Positions 38,943-47,918 are shown, counted from the stretch's first letter. The stretch: DNA of 64,000 nucleotides from Kineococcus endophyticus (GCF_040796495.1 NZ_JBFNQN010000005.1:124001-188000); one strand, 5' to 3'. Notes: generated by a model not told the origin, from the letters alone. A program made the numbers and translations.

Positions 38943-38955
38943 TCAGGAAACCTGA
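38943..38955. promoter_or_regulatory. Short inverted repeat between divergent genes
   Basis: TCAGG-AAA-CCTGA, a perfect 5-bp inverted repeat with a 3-base spacer, lies in the only intergenic space between the 61-aa ORF (minus) and the NTF2-like lipoprotein (plus). It could be a small operator; chance is not excluded. Confidence 0.25.
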
Positions 38956-38986
38956 ACGTCAGCGTGGCCCGCGGCGTGTCGGGGGC

Positions 38987-39805
38987 GTGAGATCCCGACT
39001 CCTCGTCCTGGCCGCCGCCGGCCTCGCCACCGCCGTCCTCGCCGGGTGCAGCGGATCCTCCGCCGCCGACCCCGCGCCGTCCCCGAGCTCGACCTCTCCC
39101 TCGACCTCCACCGCGTCCCCGGCAGGCGACGACCGCCTCGACCGGACGGCGGAACAGGCCAACCTCGCCGTGGTCGACCAGCTCTTCCGGACGGCCCCGC
39201 CCGGGCTGACGGCCGGGAACCGGGCCGTCGTGGCCCGCACCGCCGCCGACGGTCCGTACGTCGCGGTGCACTGGCACGACGCGCAGGACCCGTCCCAGGC
39301 GTGGTCCGGCACGGCGCGCGTGGACCTGTTCCGCCTCGACGCGGGCAAGGTCGTCCAGCACTGGGCCCTGTCCCAGGACGTCCCCGCCGCGGGCGCGAGC
39401 GGCCACACGATGTTCGACGACGCGTGGACCGGGACCCCCGCGACGCTGACCGAGGAGCAGGAGGAGCGCCAGCGTCAGTTCGCGGTCGGCGCCTACGACA
39501 CGTTGTTCCGCGACCAGGACGTGACCGTCCTCGACCGGTCCTTCGATCCCGACTACCGGCAGCACAACCCGCTGGTCCCCGACGGGACCGCCCCGCTGAA
39601 GCAGTTCTTCGCCGGCTCGTCGTTCCCACCCCAGGAGTCCGCGCTGTCGCTGTCCGACGGGGACGTCGTCTGGACGTTCTCCCGTCCCGTCGGCGGTGCG
39701 GCGCAGGACTTCACGGCCGCCGACCTGTTCCGCGTGGTCGACGGGAAGATCGTCGAGCACTGGGACGTCGTCCCGGTCGCCGCGGTGGGGCCGACCGCAG
39801 CCTGA
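38987..39805 (+). CDS. Lipoprotein with two SnoaL/NTF2-like domains
   Basis: A 272-aa predicted lipoprotein: signal RSRLLVLAAAGLATAVLAGC with lipobox LAGC, a Ser/Thr/Pro linker, then two related NTF2-like folds (around residues 55-145 and 160-265). Both end with the SnoaL-type strand pair, VDLFRLDAGKVVQHWAL and ADLFRVVDGKIVEHWDVV. Such domains occur in polyketide cyclases and in many uncharacterised binding proteins. It would be anchored outside the cytoplasmic membrane. Confidence 0.8.
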   Translation: MRSRLLVLAAAGLATAVLAGCSGSSAADPAPSPSSTSPSTSTASPAGDDRLDRTAEQANLAVVDQLFRTAPPGLTAGNRAVVARTAADGPYVAVHWHDAQDPSQAWSGTARVDLFRLDAGKVVQHWALSQDVPAAGASGHTMFDDAWTGTPATLTEEQEERQRQFAVGAYDTLFRDQDVTVLDRSFDPDYRQHNPLVPDGTAPLKQFFAGSSFPPQESALSLSDGDVVWTFSRPVGGAAQDFTAADLFRVVDGKIVEHWDVVPVAAVGPTAA

Positions 39806-39814
39806 GCCCTCGGA

Positions 39815-40627
39815 TCACCAGGGCCGCAGCACCTCCCGCAGCAGCAGCGCGCGGTGGCGCAGGATCCACCGCGCGCTGTCCGTGCGCCACGCCAGCGCCC
39901 ACAGCGGCTCGGGGTCGGTGCTCTCGGGCCGGACGTGCGCCTCGTCGGCCTGGGCGGCCGCGTCGGCCACGGCCACCTCGACGAGCAGCTCGACCAGCTC
40001 CTCCCGGCGGGCGAGCGGCAGCCCGTACCCGTCGAGCAACTGCCGCAGCTGCCGCGCCCGCTGGAGGGGACTCCCCAGCCCTTGCCGTTCGGCCACGACG
40101 TCGCCGACCAGCTGGCAGTTGAGCCAGCCCGCCTGGGCGAGCTCGACGAGCGGGTCGACGGGACCGGCCGCCTCCCAGTCGACGAGGGCCACCGGGAACC
40201 CGGCGCGGGACACCCAGTTCCACGGGCCCGTGTCGCCGTGCCCGACGACGCGCGGGCCGCGGCCGAGCTCGCGGACGAACCAGGGCTGCCACCGCGCGCC
40301 CGCCGGGGGCTCGAAGTCCGCGACCGCCCGGTGCAGCCCCCGCAGGGCGACACCGACACCGCCGACGGCCTCGTCCGCCCACGGCGCGGGGGCGAGGACC
40401 TCTCCCGGGACGAACTCCACGGCCTCCCGGCCGTCGGCCGCGAACCCCGTCCCCACCGGCCGCGGCGCCCCGGCGAACCCGCGCTCGGCGAGGTGGTGCA
40501 GCAGGGCGATCACGGCCTGCGACCACGGCGTGGCCGGGCGCAGGACGACGTCACCGCGCCGCGTCACGGCAGTCCGGCCACCACCGGTCAGCGCCACCTC
40601 GTCGTCGGGGTGGAGGTCGGGGTCCAC
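39815..40627 (-). CDS. Aminoglycoside-phosphotransferase-fold protein
   Basis: A 270-aa protein kinase-like enzyme. The Brenner motif VVGHGDTGPWNWV near residue 130 and the metal-binding VALVDWEAAGPVDPL near 147 are those of the APH/choline kinase family. The N-terminal lobe includes TRRGDVVLRPATPWSQAV. Substrate unknown; such proteins need not be resistance enzymes. The GTG start lies just upstream of the SorC regulator stop (3 bases apart), suggesting co-transcription. Confidence 0.8.
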   Translation of the reverse strand: MDPDLHPDDEVALTGGGRTAVTRRGDVVLRPATPWSQAVIALLHHLAERGFAGAPRPVGTGFAADGREAVEFVPGEVLAPAPWADEAVGGVGVALRGLHRAVADFEPPAGARWQPWFVRELGRGPRVVGHGDTGPWNWVSRAGFPVALVDWEAAGPVDPLVELAQAGWLNCQLVGDVVAERQGLGSPLQRARQLRQLLDGYGLPLARREELVELLVEVAVADAAAQADEAHVRPESTDPEPLWALAWRTDSARWILRHRALLLREVLRPW

Positions 40628-40630
40628 GCC

Positions 40631-41563
40631 TCACCCCTCCCGGCGCAGGAGCCGGCGCGCGAGGTGCACGTCGGTGACGACGGAGGACAGCAGACCCGAC
40701 CGCAGCAGCGCGTGGACGGCGTCCGTCTTGCCCCGTCCGCCTCCGACGCCGATGACGTCCGGGACCGCGCGCAGCTGCTCCTCCGAGATGCCGAGGCGGC
40801 GGTCGTCGAGCCCGGGGACGCGTCGGCCGTCGGCGTCGACCAGCAGCGCGCCGGTCTCGGCAACGACCCCCGCCGCGGCCAGCCGTGCGGTCTCCACCTC
40901 CCCCAGCAGCGCCGGGATCTGGGAGTGCTCGGGGGACCAGGCGCCGACCGCGACGACGGCGCGCGTCACCCGGGCGTGGGCCGCCAGGGTGGGGCGCAGG
41001 GCGCGGTGCGCGCGCAGCGTCGCTGCCGTCCGGGCGTCGCCGACGACGAGCGGGGCGAAGATCGAGAAGACCCGTCCGCCACTGGCCTCGCTGACCACGC
41101 GCGTGATGTCGGTCGCGGTGGCGCCCAGCTGACCGCCGAGGCCGGTGATCTGCACGACGTCGCACGCGGCGATGCCCTCGAGGTGGCCCGTCATGGCCCG
41201 CAGCGTGCGGCCGCAGTCGATGCCGAGCACGTCGTCGGCGGTGACGACCTCGCGCAGCAGGTCGGCGGCGACCTGGCCGAGGGGTTCGCGGACCCGGTCC
41301 TCGTCGGGCGTCTGCACCGCGAGCGCCCGCCGCAGTCCGTAGCGGGCCCGCAGCTCGTCGGAGACGGCGTAGTCGATGCCCGCGGGCGCCCGGACGTCGA
41401 TGCGCACGATGCCGGCGGCCCGCGCGGCCTGCAGGACCCGCCCGACCTTGAACCGGGAGAGCCCCCGCTCGGTGGCGATGTCCACGCGGGAGACCCCGTC
41501 GACGTAGTGCCGGCGCGCGATGGCGACCACCTCGGTCAGCTCCTCCGGACCCACGCGCCCCAT
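40631..41563 (-). CDS. SorC/DeoR-type sugar-responsive transcriptional regulator
   Basis: A 310-aa regulator. An N-terminal helix-turn-helix (residues about 8-50, VSRVDIATERGLSRFKVGRVLQAARAAG) precedes a SorC sugar-binding domain with GIDCGRTLRAM and VIGVGGGRGKTDAVHALLRSG, which bind sugar phosphate in this family. It is divergent from a polyol dehydrogenase cluster and a 16-bp palindrome lies between them, so it is the likely regulator of that cluster. Confidence 0.88.
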   Translation of the reverse strand: MGRVGPEELTEVVAIARRHYVDGVSRVDIATERGLSRFKVGRVLQAARAAGIVRIDVRAPAGIDYAVSDELRARYGLRRALAVQTPDEDRVREPLGQVAADLLREVVTADDVLGIDCGRTLRAMTGHLEGIAACDVVQITGLGGQLGATATDITRVVSEASGGRVFSIFAPLVVGDARTAATLRAHRALRPTLAAHARVTRAVVAVGAWSPEHSQIPALLGEVETARLAAAGVVAETGALLVDADGRRVPGLDDRRLGISEEQLRAVPDVIGVGGGRGKTDAVHALLRSGLLSSVVTDVHLARRLLRREG

Positions 41564-41595
41564 GCTCGCCGACGGCGGCTCGGAAGCGCAGCAGA

Positions 41596-41611
41596 CTGCT
41601 CACGTGAGCAG
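41596..41611. promoter_or_regulatory. Palindromic operator candidate
   Basis: CTGCTCACGTGAGCAG is a perfect 16-bp palindrome in the 90-base gap between the SorC regulator and the divergent SDR gene. It is the best candidate binding site for the regulator; dimer/tetramer SorC proteins bind such repeats. Confidence 0.6.
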
Positions 41612-41653
41612 ACCGGTTGACCGGGCCCGTCCGGCTGCCCAGCATTCGGTGCC

Positions 41654-42397
41654 GTGACCCCGGAGCACTCCCGCAGCGGCGCGGGCGACCGCGTGGCCCT
41701 CGTGACGGGCGGCGCCAGCGGCATCGGCGCGGCCGTCGTCGCCGCCTACGCGGCCGAAGGCACCCGGGTCGCCGTCCTGGACCGCGACGAGCGGGCCCTG
41801 ACGGGCGCCGGTGGCGACCTGCACGTCGCCGCGGACGTCACCGACCCCGTGGCCGTCGAGGAGGCCGTGGCGACTGTCGTGCGGGAGGCCGGCCGGCTCG
41901 ACGCCCTCGTCGGCTGCGCCGGGACGGCGACGATCGCGCCCGCCCTCGACATCGACCTCGCCGGATGGGCCCGCACGCTCGAGGTGAACCTGACCGGGAC
42001 CTTCGTCGTCGCGCGCGCCGTCGCGCGGCACCTGGCGGCGCACGGCGGCGGGCGCATCGTGACGATCGCCTCCCAGGCCGCGAGGGTCGGGCTGGAGGGG
42101 CACGTCGCCTACGCCGCCTCCAAGGCCGGACTGCTGGGCATGACCCGCACCCTCGCCCTGGAGTGGGGACCGCTGGGCATCACCGTGAACACCGTCTCCC
42201 CCACCGTCGTCCTCACGCCGCTGGCGCGGCCGAACTGGGAGAACGCGGCGGGTGAGGCGTTGCGCGCGCAGATCCCCGTGGGCCGGTTCGCCGAACCCGA
42301 GGAGGTCGCGGCCGCCGTGCTGTACCTGACGGGGCCGGGTGCGGCCATGGTCAGCGGGCACGACCTCGTCGTCGACGGCGGGTACACCGTCCGGTGA
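41654..42397 (+). CDS. Short-chain dehydrogenase/reductase
   Basis: A 247-aa classical SDR: cofactor motif VTGGASGIGAAV near residue 17, Asp of VLDRDE favouring NAD, GCAGTATI in place of the usual NNAG, catalytic Tyr/Lys in YAASKAG near 152, and the C-terminal VSGHDLVVDGGYTVR. Polyol and sugar dehydrogenases are common in this subfamily. It is the first gene of the plus-strand cluster after the operator. The substrate is inferred from its neighbours only. Confidence 0.88.
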   Translation: MTPEHSRSGAGDRVALVTGGASGIGAAVVAAYAAEGTRVAVLDRDERALTGAGGDLHVAADVTDPVAVEEAVATVVREAGRLDALVGCAGTATIAPALDIDLAGWARTLEVNLTGTFVVARAVARHLAAHGGGRIVTIASQAARVGLEGHVAYAASKAGLLGMTRTLALEWGPLGITVNTVSPTVVLTPLARPNWENAAGEALRAQIPVGRFAEPEEVAAAVLYLTGPGAAMVSGHDLVVDGGYTVR

Positions 42398-42475
42398 CGG
42401 GACGGGCCTGAGAGGCTCCCCCAGAGTTCCACCCGCAGTTCGACCTCTGCGTTCCACCTCGACGAGGAGAAGACC

Positions 42476-43525
42476 ATGACCGGGACCACCGTCCCCACCA
42501 CGATGCGCGCGAGCGTCCTGCTGAAGCAGGGCGTGGTCGAGATGCAGGAGCGTCCGGTGCCGACGCCCGGCGACGGCGAGGTCCTCGTCCGCGTCGGCTC
42601 CGTCGGCGTCTGCGGTTCCGACGTCCACTACTACAAGCACGGCCGCATCGGCGACATGGTCGTGACCGCCCCGATCGTGCTGGGGCACGAGGTGTCCGGC
42701 ACCGTCGTGTCCGTCGGCCGCGGGGTCGCCGAGTCCCGTGTCGGGGACCGCGTCGCGATCGACCCGCAGGTCCCCTGCCGCCAGTGCCGGCAGTGCAAGA
42801 CGGGCCGCTCGAACCTCTGCCCGTTCATGGAGTTCTACGCGACGCCGCCCTTCGACGGGACGTTCTGCGACTACGTCACCGCCCCCTCCGACCAGGCGTA
42901 CACCGTGCCGGACAGCCTGTCCGACGAGTCCGCCGCCCTGCTCGAACCGCTGAGCGTGGGGTTGTGGGCCGCGCACAAGGCCGACGTCGGCCCGGGCGAC
43001 CAGGTGCTCATCGCCGGCGCCGGCCCGATCGGCGCGATGTGCGCCCAGGCCGTGCGCGCCCGCGGGGCGACCGACGTCGTCGTCACCGACTTCGTCGACT
43101 CCCGCCGCGAGCGGATCACGTCGTTCGGTGCGACCCGCGCACTGCACCCGGTCGCCGACGCCGAGGAGATCGCCGCCCTGCGCGCCGACGCGTTCATCGA
43201 CTGCTCCGGCGCGACGCCGGCCGTGCTCTCGGGGATCGGCAGCACCCGTGGCGGCGGCACCGTCGTCCTCGTCGGGCTCGGCGCGGAGGAGATGCCCCTG
43301 CCCGTGCAGCTCATCGCCACGCGGGAGATCTCCGTCACCGGGGTGTTCCGCTACATCGACACCTGGCCGCGCGGCATCGCGCTGACCACCTCCGGCGCGG
43401 TGCACCTGGACGACATGGTCACCGCGCGGTACCCGCTGGAGCAGGTCGAGGACGCGCTCAACGCCGACTCCGACCCGCTGAGCATGAAGGCCGTCGTCGT
43501 CGTCAACGCACCCGAGGGGAACTGA
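42476..43525 (+). CDS. Zinc-dependent sorbitol/xylitol dehydrogenase family
   Basis: A 349-aa medium-chain dehydrogenase. Catalytic zinc ligands are Cys in GVCGSDVHYYKHG and the His-Glu of LGHEVSG; structural-zinc cysteines lie in PCRQCRQCKTGRSNLC near residue 100. The nucleotide motif is IAGAGPIGAMCAQA. The SDVHYYKHGRIG block is typical of L-iditol/xylitol 2-dehydrogenases, which oxidise polyols to ketoses. The ATG has GAGGAG six bases upstream. The SDR at 43529 follows three bases after its stop. Confidence 0.92.
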   Translation: MTGTTVPTTMRASVLLKQGVVEMQERPVPTPGDGEVLVRVGSVGVCGSDVHYYKHGRIGDMVVTAPIVLGHEVSGTVVSVGRGVAESRVGDRVAIDPQVPCRQCRQCKTGRSNLCPFMEFYATPPFDGTFCDYVTAPSDQAYTVPDSLSDESAALLEPLSVGLWAAHKADVGPGDQVLIAGAGPIGAMCAQAVRARGATDVVVTDFVDSRRERITSFGATRALHPVADAEEIAALRADAFIDCSGATPAVLSGIGSTRGGGTVVLVGLGAEEMPLPVQLIATREISVTGVFRYIDTWPRGIALTTSGAVHLDDMVTARYPLEQVEDALNADSDPLSMKAVVVVNAPEGN

Positions 43526-43528
43526 GAG

Positions 43529-44299
43529 ATGACCGTCCTGGACACGTTCTCGCTGCAGGGCAAGGTGGCCCTCGTCTCCGGCGGCTACCGCGGGCTGGGC
43601 CGCGCCTTCGCCCAGGCCGTCGCCGAGGCCGGCGCCGACGTCGTCGTGGCCGCCCGGAACGAGGAGGCGTCGGTGGCCGCGGCCGCCGAGATCGCGGCGA
43701 GCACCGGCCGCCGCGCGCTCGGGCTCCGCCTGGACGTCACCTCCCGCGCCGAGGTCGAGGCCGCGATCGCGCGCACGACCGAGGAGTTCGGGACGCTCGA
43801 CGTCCTGGTGAACAACGCCGGCACCTGCGTCCACCGCCCCGCGCTGGACGTGACCGACGAGGAGTACGACGACGTCATCACGACGAACCTCAAGGGCGTG
43901 TGGCTGCCGAGCACCGTCGCCGCGCGCTGGATGGCCGAGCACGGCGGCGGGAGCATCGTGAACATCGGCTCCATCAGCGCCTCCATCGTCAACCGCCCGC
44001 AGCTGCAGCCGGTCTACAACGCCTCCAAGGCCGCGGTGCACCAGCTGACGAAGTCGCTCGCCGCGGAGTGGGCGCCGCTGGGCATCCGCGTCAACGCCGT
44101 CGCGCCCGGCTACGTCAAGACGGAGATGGCGCCCGTCGACCGGCCCGAGTTCCGCCGGATGTGGATCGAGGACGCGCCGATGCAGCGGTACGCGAGCCCG
44201 GAGGAGATCGCCGCGACGGTCGTCTACCTCGCCTCGGACGCCTCGAGCTTCTCGACGGGGTCGGTCGTCGTGACCGACGGGGGCTACACGCTCTTCTGA
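43529..44299 (+). CDS. Short-chain dehydrogenase/reductase, polyol type
   Basis: A 256-aa classical SDR with VSGGYRGLGRAFAQAV near residue 16, AARN (Arg/Asn favouring NADP), DVLVNNAGTC, catalytic YNASKAAVHQL near 163 and VTDGGYTLF at the C-terminus. It resembles bacterial ketose/mannitol 2-dehydrogenase-like SDRs. Its start is three bases after the zinc dehydrogenase stop, so the two are one operon. A strong hairpin follows. Confidence 0.88.
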   Translation: MTVLDTFSLQGKVALVSGGYRGLGRAFAQAVAEAGADVVVAARNEEASVAAAAEIAASTGRRALGLRLDVTSRAEVEAAIARTTEEFGTLDVLVNNAGTCVHRPALDVTDEEYDDVITTNLKGVWLPSTVAARWMAEHGGGSIVNIGSISASIVNRPQLQPVYNASKAAVHQLTKSLAAEWAPLGIRVNAVAPGYVKTEMAPVDRPEFRRMWIEDAPMQRYASPEEIAATVVYLASDASSFSTGSVVVTDGGYTLF

Positions 44300-44324
44300 C
44301 CCTCCGCGCGCGCCGCCGGGGTCC

Positions 44325-44375
44325 GCATCGTTGGCACCTCGCTTCCGATCATCGGGAGCGAGGTGCCGACGATGC
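44325..44375 (+). terminator. 25-bp stem terminator after the polyol cluster
   Basis: A 51-base near-perfect inverted repeat centred on 44350 (GCATCGTTGGCACCTCGCT arm; two G-U type positions, single central base). It begins 25 bases after the SDR stop and separates that operon from the symporter gene. Confidence 0.8.
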
Positions 44376-44558
44376 TCCCCCGAGCGGAGCGAGAGGCGGC
44401 GGGAACAAGTGCGCCGGGGCCACGGTTCCCACCCTCGGCATGGACATGGCACAGGACTTCACCGAGCGGCTCCACATCGACCTCGGGCGGGCGCAGAGCG
44501 CCAGGTAGCGGGACGGCACACCACCGTTCCCGCCACCCCGTCGTCCCAGGAGTCCACC

Positions 44559-45863
44559 ATGCTCACCCGCCTGCGCCGCACGCCGTTCGGCGTGCAGGTC
44601 CTCATCGGTCTCGTCCTCGGCATCGCCCTGGGCGCGCTCGCCCGCTCGATGGGCGGCACCGACGAGGACCCCAACTGGCTCACCACGACCCTGACCACCA
44701 TCGGGTCCACCTTCGTGACGATGCTGCGGGTCCTGGTCCCGCCGCTCGTGGTCCTCGCCGTCCTCACTTCGATCGCCAACCTGCGGCAGGTGACCAACGC
44801 CGCCCGCCTGGCCTGGCAGACGCTGCTGTGGTTCGCGATCACCGCGCTCATCGCCGTCGGCATCGGCATCGCGATCGGCGTCCTCACCGACCCCGGCGAG
44901 CGGTCGTCCGTCGCGGCCAGCGCCGCGAAGGACCCGTCCTCGACGGGCTCCTGGCTGGACTTCCTGCAGGGCATCGTCCCGGGGAACACGTTCGGGCTGG
45001 AGGCGTCCGCTGCGAAGGACGGCAGCATCTCGCTGAACTTCAACGTGCTGCAGCTGCTCGTCATCGCCGTCGTCCTCGGCGTGGCGGTCCTCAAGGTCGG
45101 CGAGAAGGCCGAGCCGGTCCTGGCCTTCGCCCGCTCCGCGCTGGCCGTCGTCCAGACCGTCCTGTGGTGGGTCATCCGGCTCGCCCCCATCGGCACCGTC
45201 GGCCTGCTCGGCAAGGCCGTCGCGACGTACGGCTGGGACGCCCTGAGCCCACTGGGCGTGTTCGTCGTCGACGTCTACGCCGGGCTCGCGCTCGTCGTGC
45301 TCGTCGTCTACCCGCTGCTGCTGAAGGCCCACGGCCTGAGCGTGCGCAGCTTCGCGGCCGGGGTGTGGCCGGCGACCCAGCTGGGGTTCGTGTCGCGCTC
45401 GTCCATCGGCACGCTGCCGGTGACGCAGCGCGTGACCGAGGACCTGGGCGTCCCGCAGTCCTACGCCTCCTTCGCCGTGCCGCTGGGCGCCACCACGAAG
45501 ATGGACGGCTGCGCCGCGATCTACCCGGCCCTGGCCGCGATCTTCGTGGCCGGCTTCTTCGGGGTCGACCTGTCGATCACCGACTACCTGCTCATCGCGT
45601 TCGTGTCCGTCGTCGGCTCGGCCGCCACGGCCGGCCTCACCGGCGCCACCGTCATGCTCACGCTGACGCTGTCGACGCTGGGGCTGCCGCTGGCCGGCGT
45701 CGGGCTGCTGCTGGCCATCGACCCGATCCTCGACATGGGCCGCACGGCCGTGAACGTCACCGGGCAGGCGCTCGTCCCGACCATCGTCGCCAAGCGCGAG
45801 GGCCTGCTCGACCTGGCCCGCTTCCGCGACCGGCGCGGGGTGCGGGAGACCGTCTCCGCCTGA
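44559..45863 (+). CDS. Dicarboxylate/amino acid:cation symporter (DAACS)
   Basis: A 434-aa transporter with eight or so membrane helices and two re-entrant loops. Family motifs: SRSSIGTLPVTQRV (form of the SSSxTLP loop), GATTKMDGCAAIYPA (GATxNMDG-like, with Lys in place of Asn) and DPILDMGRTAVNVTGQ. Such proteins import C4-dicarboxylates, glutamate or aspartate with H+ or Na+. The ATG has AGGAG upstream. The gene stands alone between two terminator-like regions. Confidence 0.93.
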   Translation: MLTRLRRTPFGVQVLIGLVLGIALGALARSMGGTDEDPNWLTTTLTTIGSTFVTMLRVLVPPLVVLAVLTSIANLRQVTNAARLAWQTLLWFAITALIAVGIGIAIGVLTDPGERSSVAASAAKDPSSTGSWLDFLQGIVPGNTFGLEASAAKDGSISLNFNVLQLLVIAVVLGVAVLKVGEKAEPVLAFARSALAVVQTVLWWVIRLAPIGTVGLLGKAVATYGWDALSPLGVFVVDVYAGLALVVLVVYPLLLKAHGLSVRSFAAGVWPATQLGFVSRSSIGTLPVTQRVTEDLGVPQSYASFAVPLGATTKMDGCAAIYPALAAIFVAGFFGVDLSITDYLLIAFVSVVGSAATAGLTGATVMLTLTLSTLGLPLAGVGLLLAIDPILDMGRTAVNVTGQALVPTIVAKREGLLDLARFRDRRGVRETVSA

Positions 45864-45899
45864 CGGTCGCCCGGCCGTCGCCTGGCGGTCCAGGACCGT

Positions 45900-46853
45900 T
45901 CAGGACGTCGCGGCCACCGACACGACGAGGTCCGTGGCCGACCACCCGGTCTCGGCGCGCGTCGGCCACCCGTGCCCGGCCCCCGGCAGGCGGTACACCG
46001 TCACCGGGGCCGGGCCCGGCCACGTCGTGACCTGCACCGGACCCGTCAGCGAGGCCCCGCCCGGGAGCGTCCACCGCTCCGGGGCGGGGCCCGTCGCGTT
46101 CGCCCGGCGGAAGGCCGCCACCGTCTCGTCCACCGACGCCAGCGCCGGCAGCCACGCCGAGCGGGCGGCCCGGCCCGCCCACGGCTGCACCGGGTCCGCG
46201 TCCCCGTGGCTCACCCAGACCGGGGGGCCGGCCCCGCCGCGCACGGCGGCGGGCAGGGGGCGGGTCGCCCCGGGGCCGGCGAGCAGCTCACCGGAGACCG
46301 CGACGGCGCCCGCCCAGTCCAGCGGGTGCCGGGCCGCCAGGACCATCGCCATGCCGGCGCCGTTGGAGAACCCGCTCACGACGACGCGGCCGGGGTGCAC
46401 GGCGCCCTCGGCGACGAGCTGCGCCACGACGGCGCGGACGAAGGCGGCGTCGTCCGGTCCGTCCGGCCCGAGACGTCCGTCGTTCCAGGCCCGGCCCGCG
46501 GCCCGCGGCACGACGAGGGCGACCCCCGCCTCCGAGGCCGCGGCCGCCAGCCCGGTCCCGCGCGCGAAGGCTCCCGCCTCGCCGTCGAGGCCGTGCAGGG
46601 CCACCACGAGCGGCGCGCGTCCCGGGACCGGTGCCGGTTGCCAGAGGTAGCCGCGGGTCCCGCCCGCCGTCGCCAGCGAGCGTTCGACGAGCCGGGCGTC
46701 GGGCCTCGGGAGGTCGGGTGCCGCGACGTCGGGGGCCGCCACCACGGGCGTGGGGGGCGCCGGGGCCGCCTCCCGGACCCCGGCGCCACCGAGCAGCAGG
46801 ACGAGCGCGAGGGCCGGGACGAGGACGGCACCGTCCCTCCCCCGACCCCTCAC
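45900..46853 (-). CDS. Secreted alpha/beta-hydrolase, PHB-depolymerase-like esterase
   Basis: A 317-aa exported hydrolase. A signal segment (AVLVPALALVLLLGGAG) precedes an esterase domain: PLVVALHGLDG oxyanion region, nucleophile Ser in VVSGFSNGAGMAM near residue 158, Asp in WVSHGDADPVQPW and His in LPGAGHGWPT near the end. It resembles the poly(3-hydroxybutyrate) depolymerase/feruloyl esterase (LpqC-like) group; substrate unknown. The GTG lies eight bases after a TAGGGT box that overlaps the truB stop. Confidence 0.85.
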   Translation of the reverse strand: MRGRGRDGAVLVPALALVLLLGGAGVREAAPAPPTPVVAAPDVAAPDLPRPDARLVERSLATAGGTRGYLWQPAPVPGRAPLVVALHGLDGEAGAFARGTGLAAAASEAGVALVVPRAAGRAWNDGRLGPDGPDDAAFVRAVVAQLVAEGAVHPGRVVVSGFSNGAGMAMVLAARHPLDWAGAVAVSGELLAGPGATRPLPAAVRGGAGPPVWVSHGDADPVQPWAGRAARSAWLPALASVDETVAAFRRANATGPAPERWTLPGGASLTGPVQVTTWPGPAPVTVYRLPGAGHGWPTRAETGWSATDLVVSVAATS

Positions 46854-46864
46854 GGTGACCGACC

Positions 46865-47749
46865 CTAACCGCCCGTCACGAGGACGAGCAGGGGTTTGGC
46901 TCCACGCGGGGTGTCGCCGACGAGGGCCACGAGCGTCCCGTCGGGCGCGAACGCCCCGACGGGTCCCTCCAGCCCCGTCGCGGGGAGGAACCCGCCGTGC
47001 GCCAGGTTCCCCGCCTGGCGCTCGTCGACGTCCAGCACGGGGAACAGCCGCCGCGCCACCGCGGCGAGCGGCTCGACCCGCGGCTCGGTCTCCACCTGCT
47101 CCAACGTGCGCGCCTCGTCGAGCGTGAAGGGACCGGACCGGGTGCGGCGCAACGCCGTCAGGTGCCCGCCGACCCCGAGGGCCCGCCCGAGGTCGCGGGC
47201 CAGGGCCCGGACGTAGGTGCCGCTGGAGACCTCCACGACGACGTCGAGGTCCAGGAACGGGCCGTCGACGCGCCGGTCGAGGACGTCGAAGCGGGACACC
47301 GTCACCGGCCGCGGGGGCAGCTCGACGTCCTGCCCGCCGCGCACGCGGGCGTAGCTGCGCTGCCCGTCGACCTTGATGGCGGACACCGAGCTGGGGACCT
47401 GCTGGATCGGCCCCGTCAGCGCCCCGACGGCCGCGGCCAGCGCGTCGTCCGCCACCGCCGTCGCGTCCACCGGCTCGCCCAGCGGCTCCCCCTCGGCGTC
47501 GTCCGTGACCGTGGCGACCCCCAGCCGCACGGTGGCGGCGTAGGCCTTGTCGTGCGCGACGAGGTGGGTGAGGAACTTCGTGCCGCGGTTGGCGCCGAGG
47601 ACGAGCACCCCCGTCGCCGCCGGGTCCAGCGTGCCCGCGTGCCCGACGCGTCGCGTCGAGAGCAGGCGCCGGCAGCGGCCCACGACGTCGTGGCTCGTCC
47701 AGCCCGCCGGCTTGTCGACGACGAGGATGCCGTCCCCCACCCCGCTCAC
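46865..47749 (-). CDS. truB: tRNA pseudouridine(55) synthase
   Basis: A 294-aa enzyme making pseudouridine 55 in the T loop of tRNA. It starts GILVVDKPAGWTSHDVV, has the catalytic Asp in RVGHAGTLDPAATGVL near residue 41, PSSVSAIKVDGQRSYARVR and the RALARDLG motif. The C-terminal domain is the actinobacterial short type. Part of the rbfA-truB group; upstream lies a terminator-like repeat. Confidence 0.95.
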   Translation of the reverse strand: MSGVGDGILVVDKPAGWTSHDVVGRCRRLLSTRRVGHAGTLDPAATGVLVLGANRGTKFLTHLVAHDKAYAATVRLGVATVTDDAEGEPLGEPVDATAVADDALAAAVGALTGPIQQVPSSVSAIKVDGQRSYARVRGGQDVELPPRPVTVSRFDVLDRRVDGPFLDLDVVVEVSSGTYVRALARDLGRALGVGGHLTALRRTRSGPFTLDEARTLEQVETEPRVEPLAAVARRLFPVLDVDERQAGNLAHGGFLPATGLEGPVGAFAPDGTLVALVGDTPRGAKPLLVLVTGG

Positions 47750-47770
47750 GCCGCACCCCCGGCGGCGAGA

Positions 47771-47842
47771 CCCGCGCGGAAGACACTCTTCCCGCCCCTG
47801 GAACGGCCCCCGGCAGGGCGGAGGGAGTGTTCTCCACGCGGG
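47771..47842. terminator. Long hairpin, repeat-family copy 2
   Basis: Arms 47771-47797 and 47816-47842 match at 21 of 27 positions (three of the six differences are G-U pairs) around an 18-base loop. The arm GGAAGACACTCTTCCCGCCC differs from the copy at 26708 at two of 20 positions. It lies between the DUF3592 gene and truB, both minus strand. Confidence 0.65.
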
Positions 47843-47918
47843 AACGGGGCGGGAGCGGAGGGGACGGGAGGAGGGGGCAGCACGGGGAGCAGTGTGCCGT
47901 GCCGGGGACGGCGGCCCG

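Noticed and set aside
39815-40627. Aminoglycoside resistance gene
   Set aside because: It has the phosphotransferase fold only; the family contains many housekeeping kinases and nothing in the sequence shows a resistance substrate.
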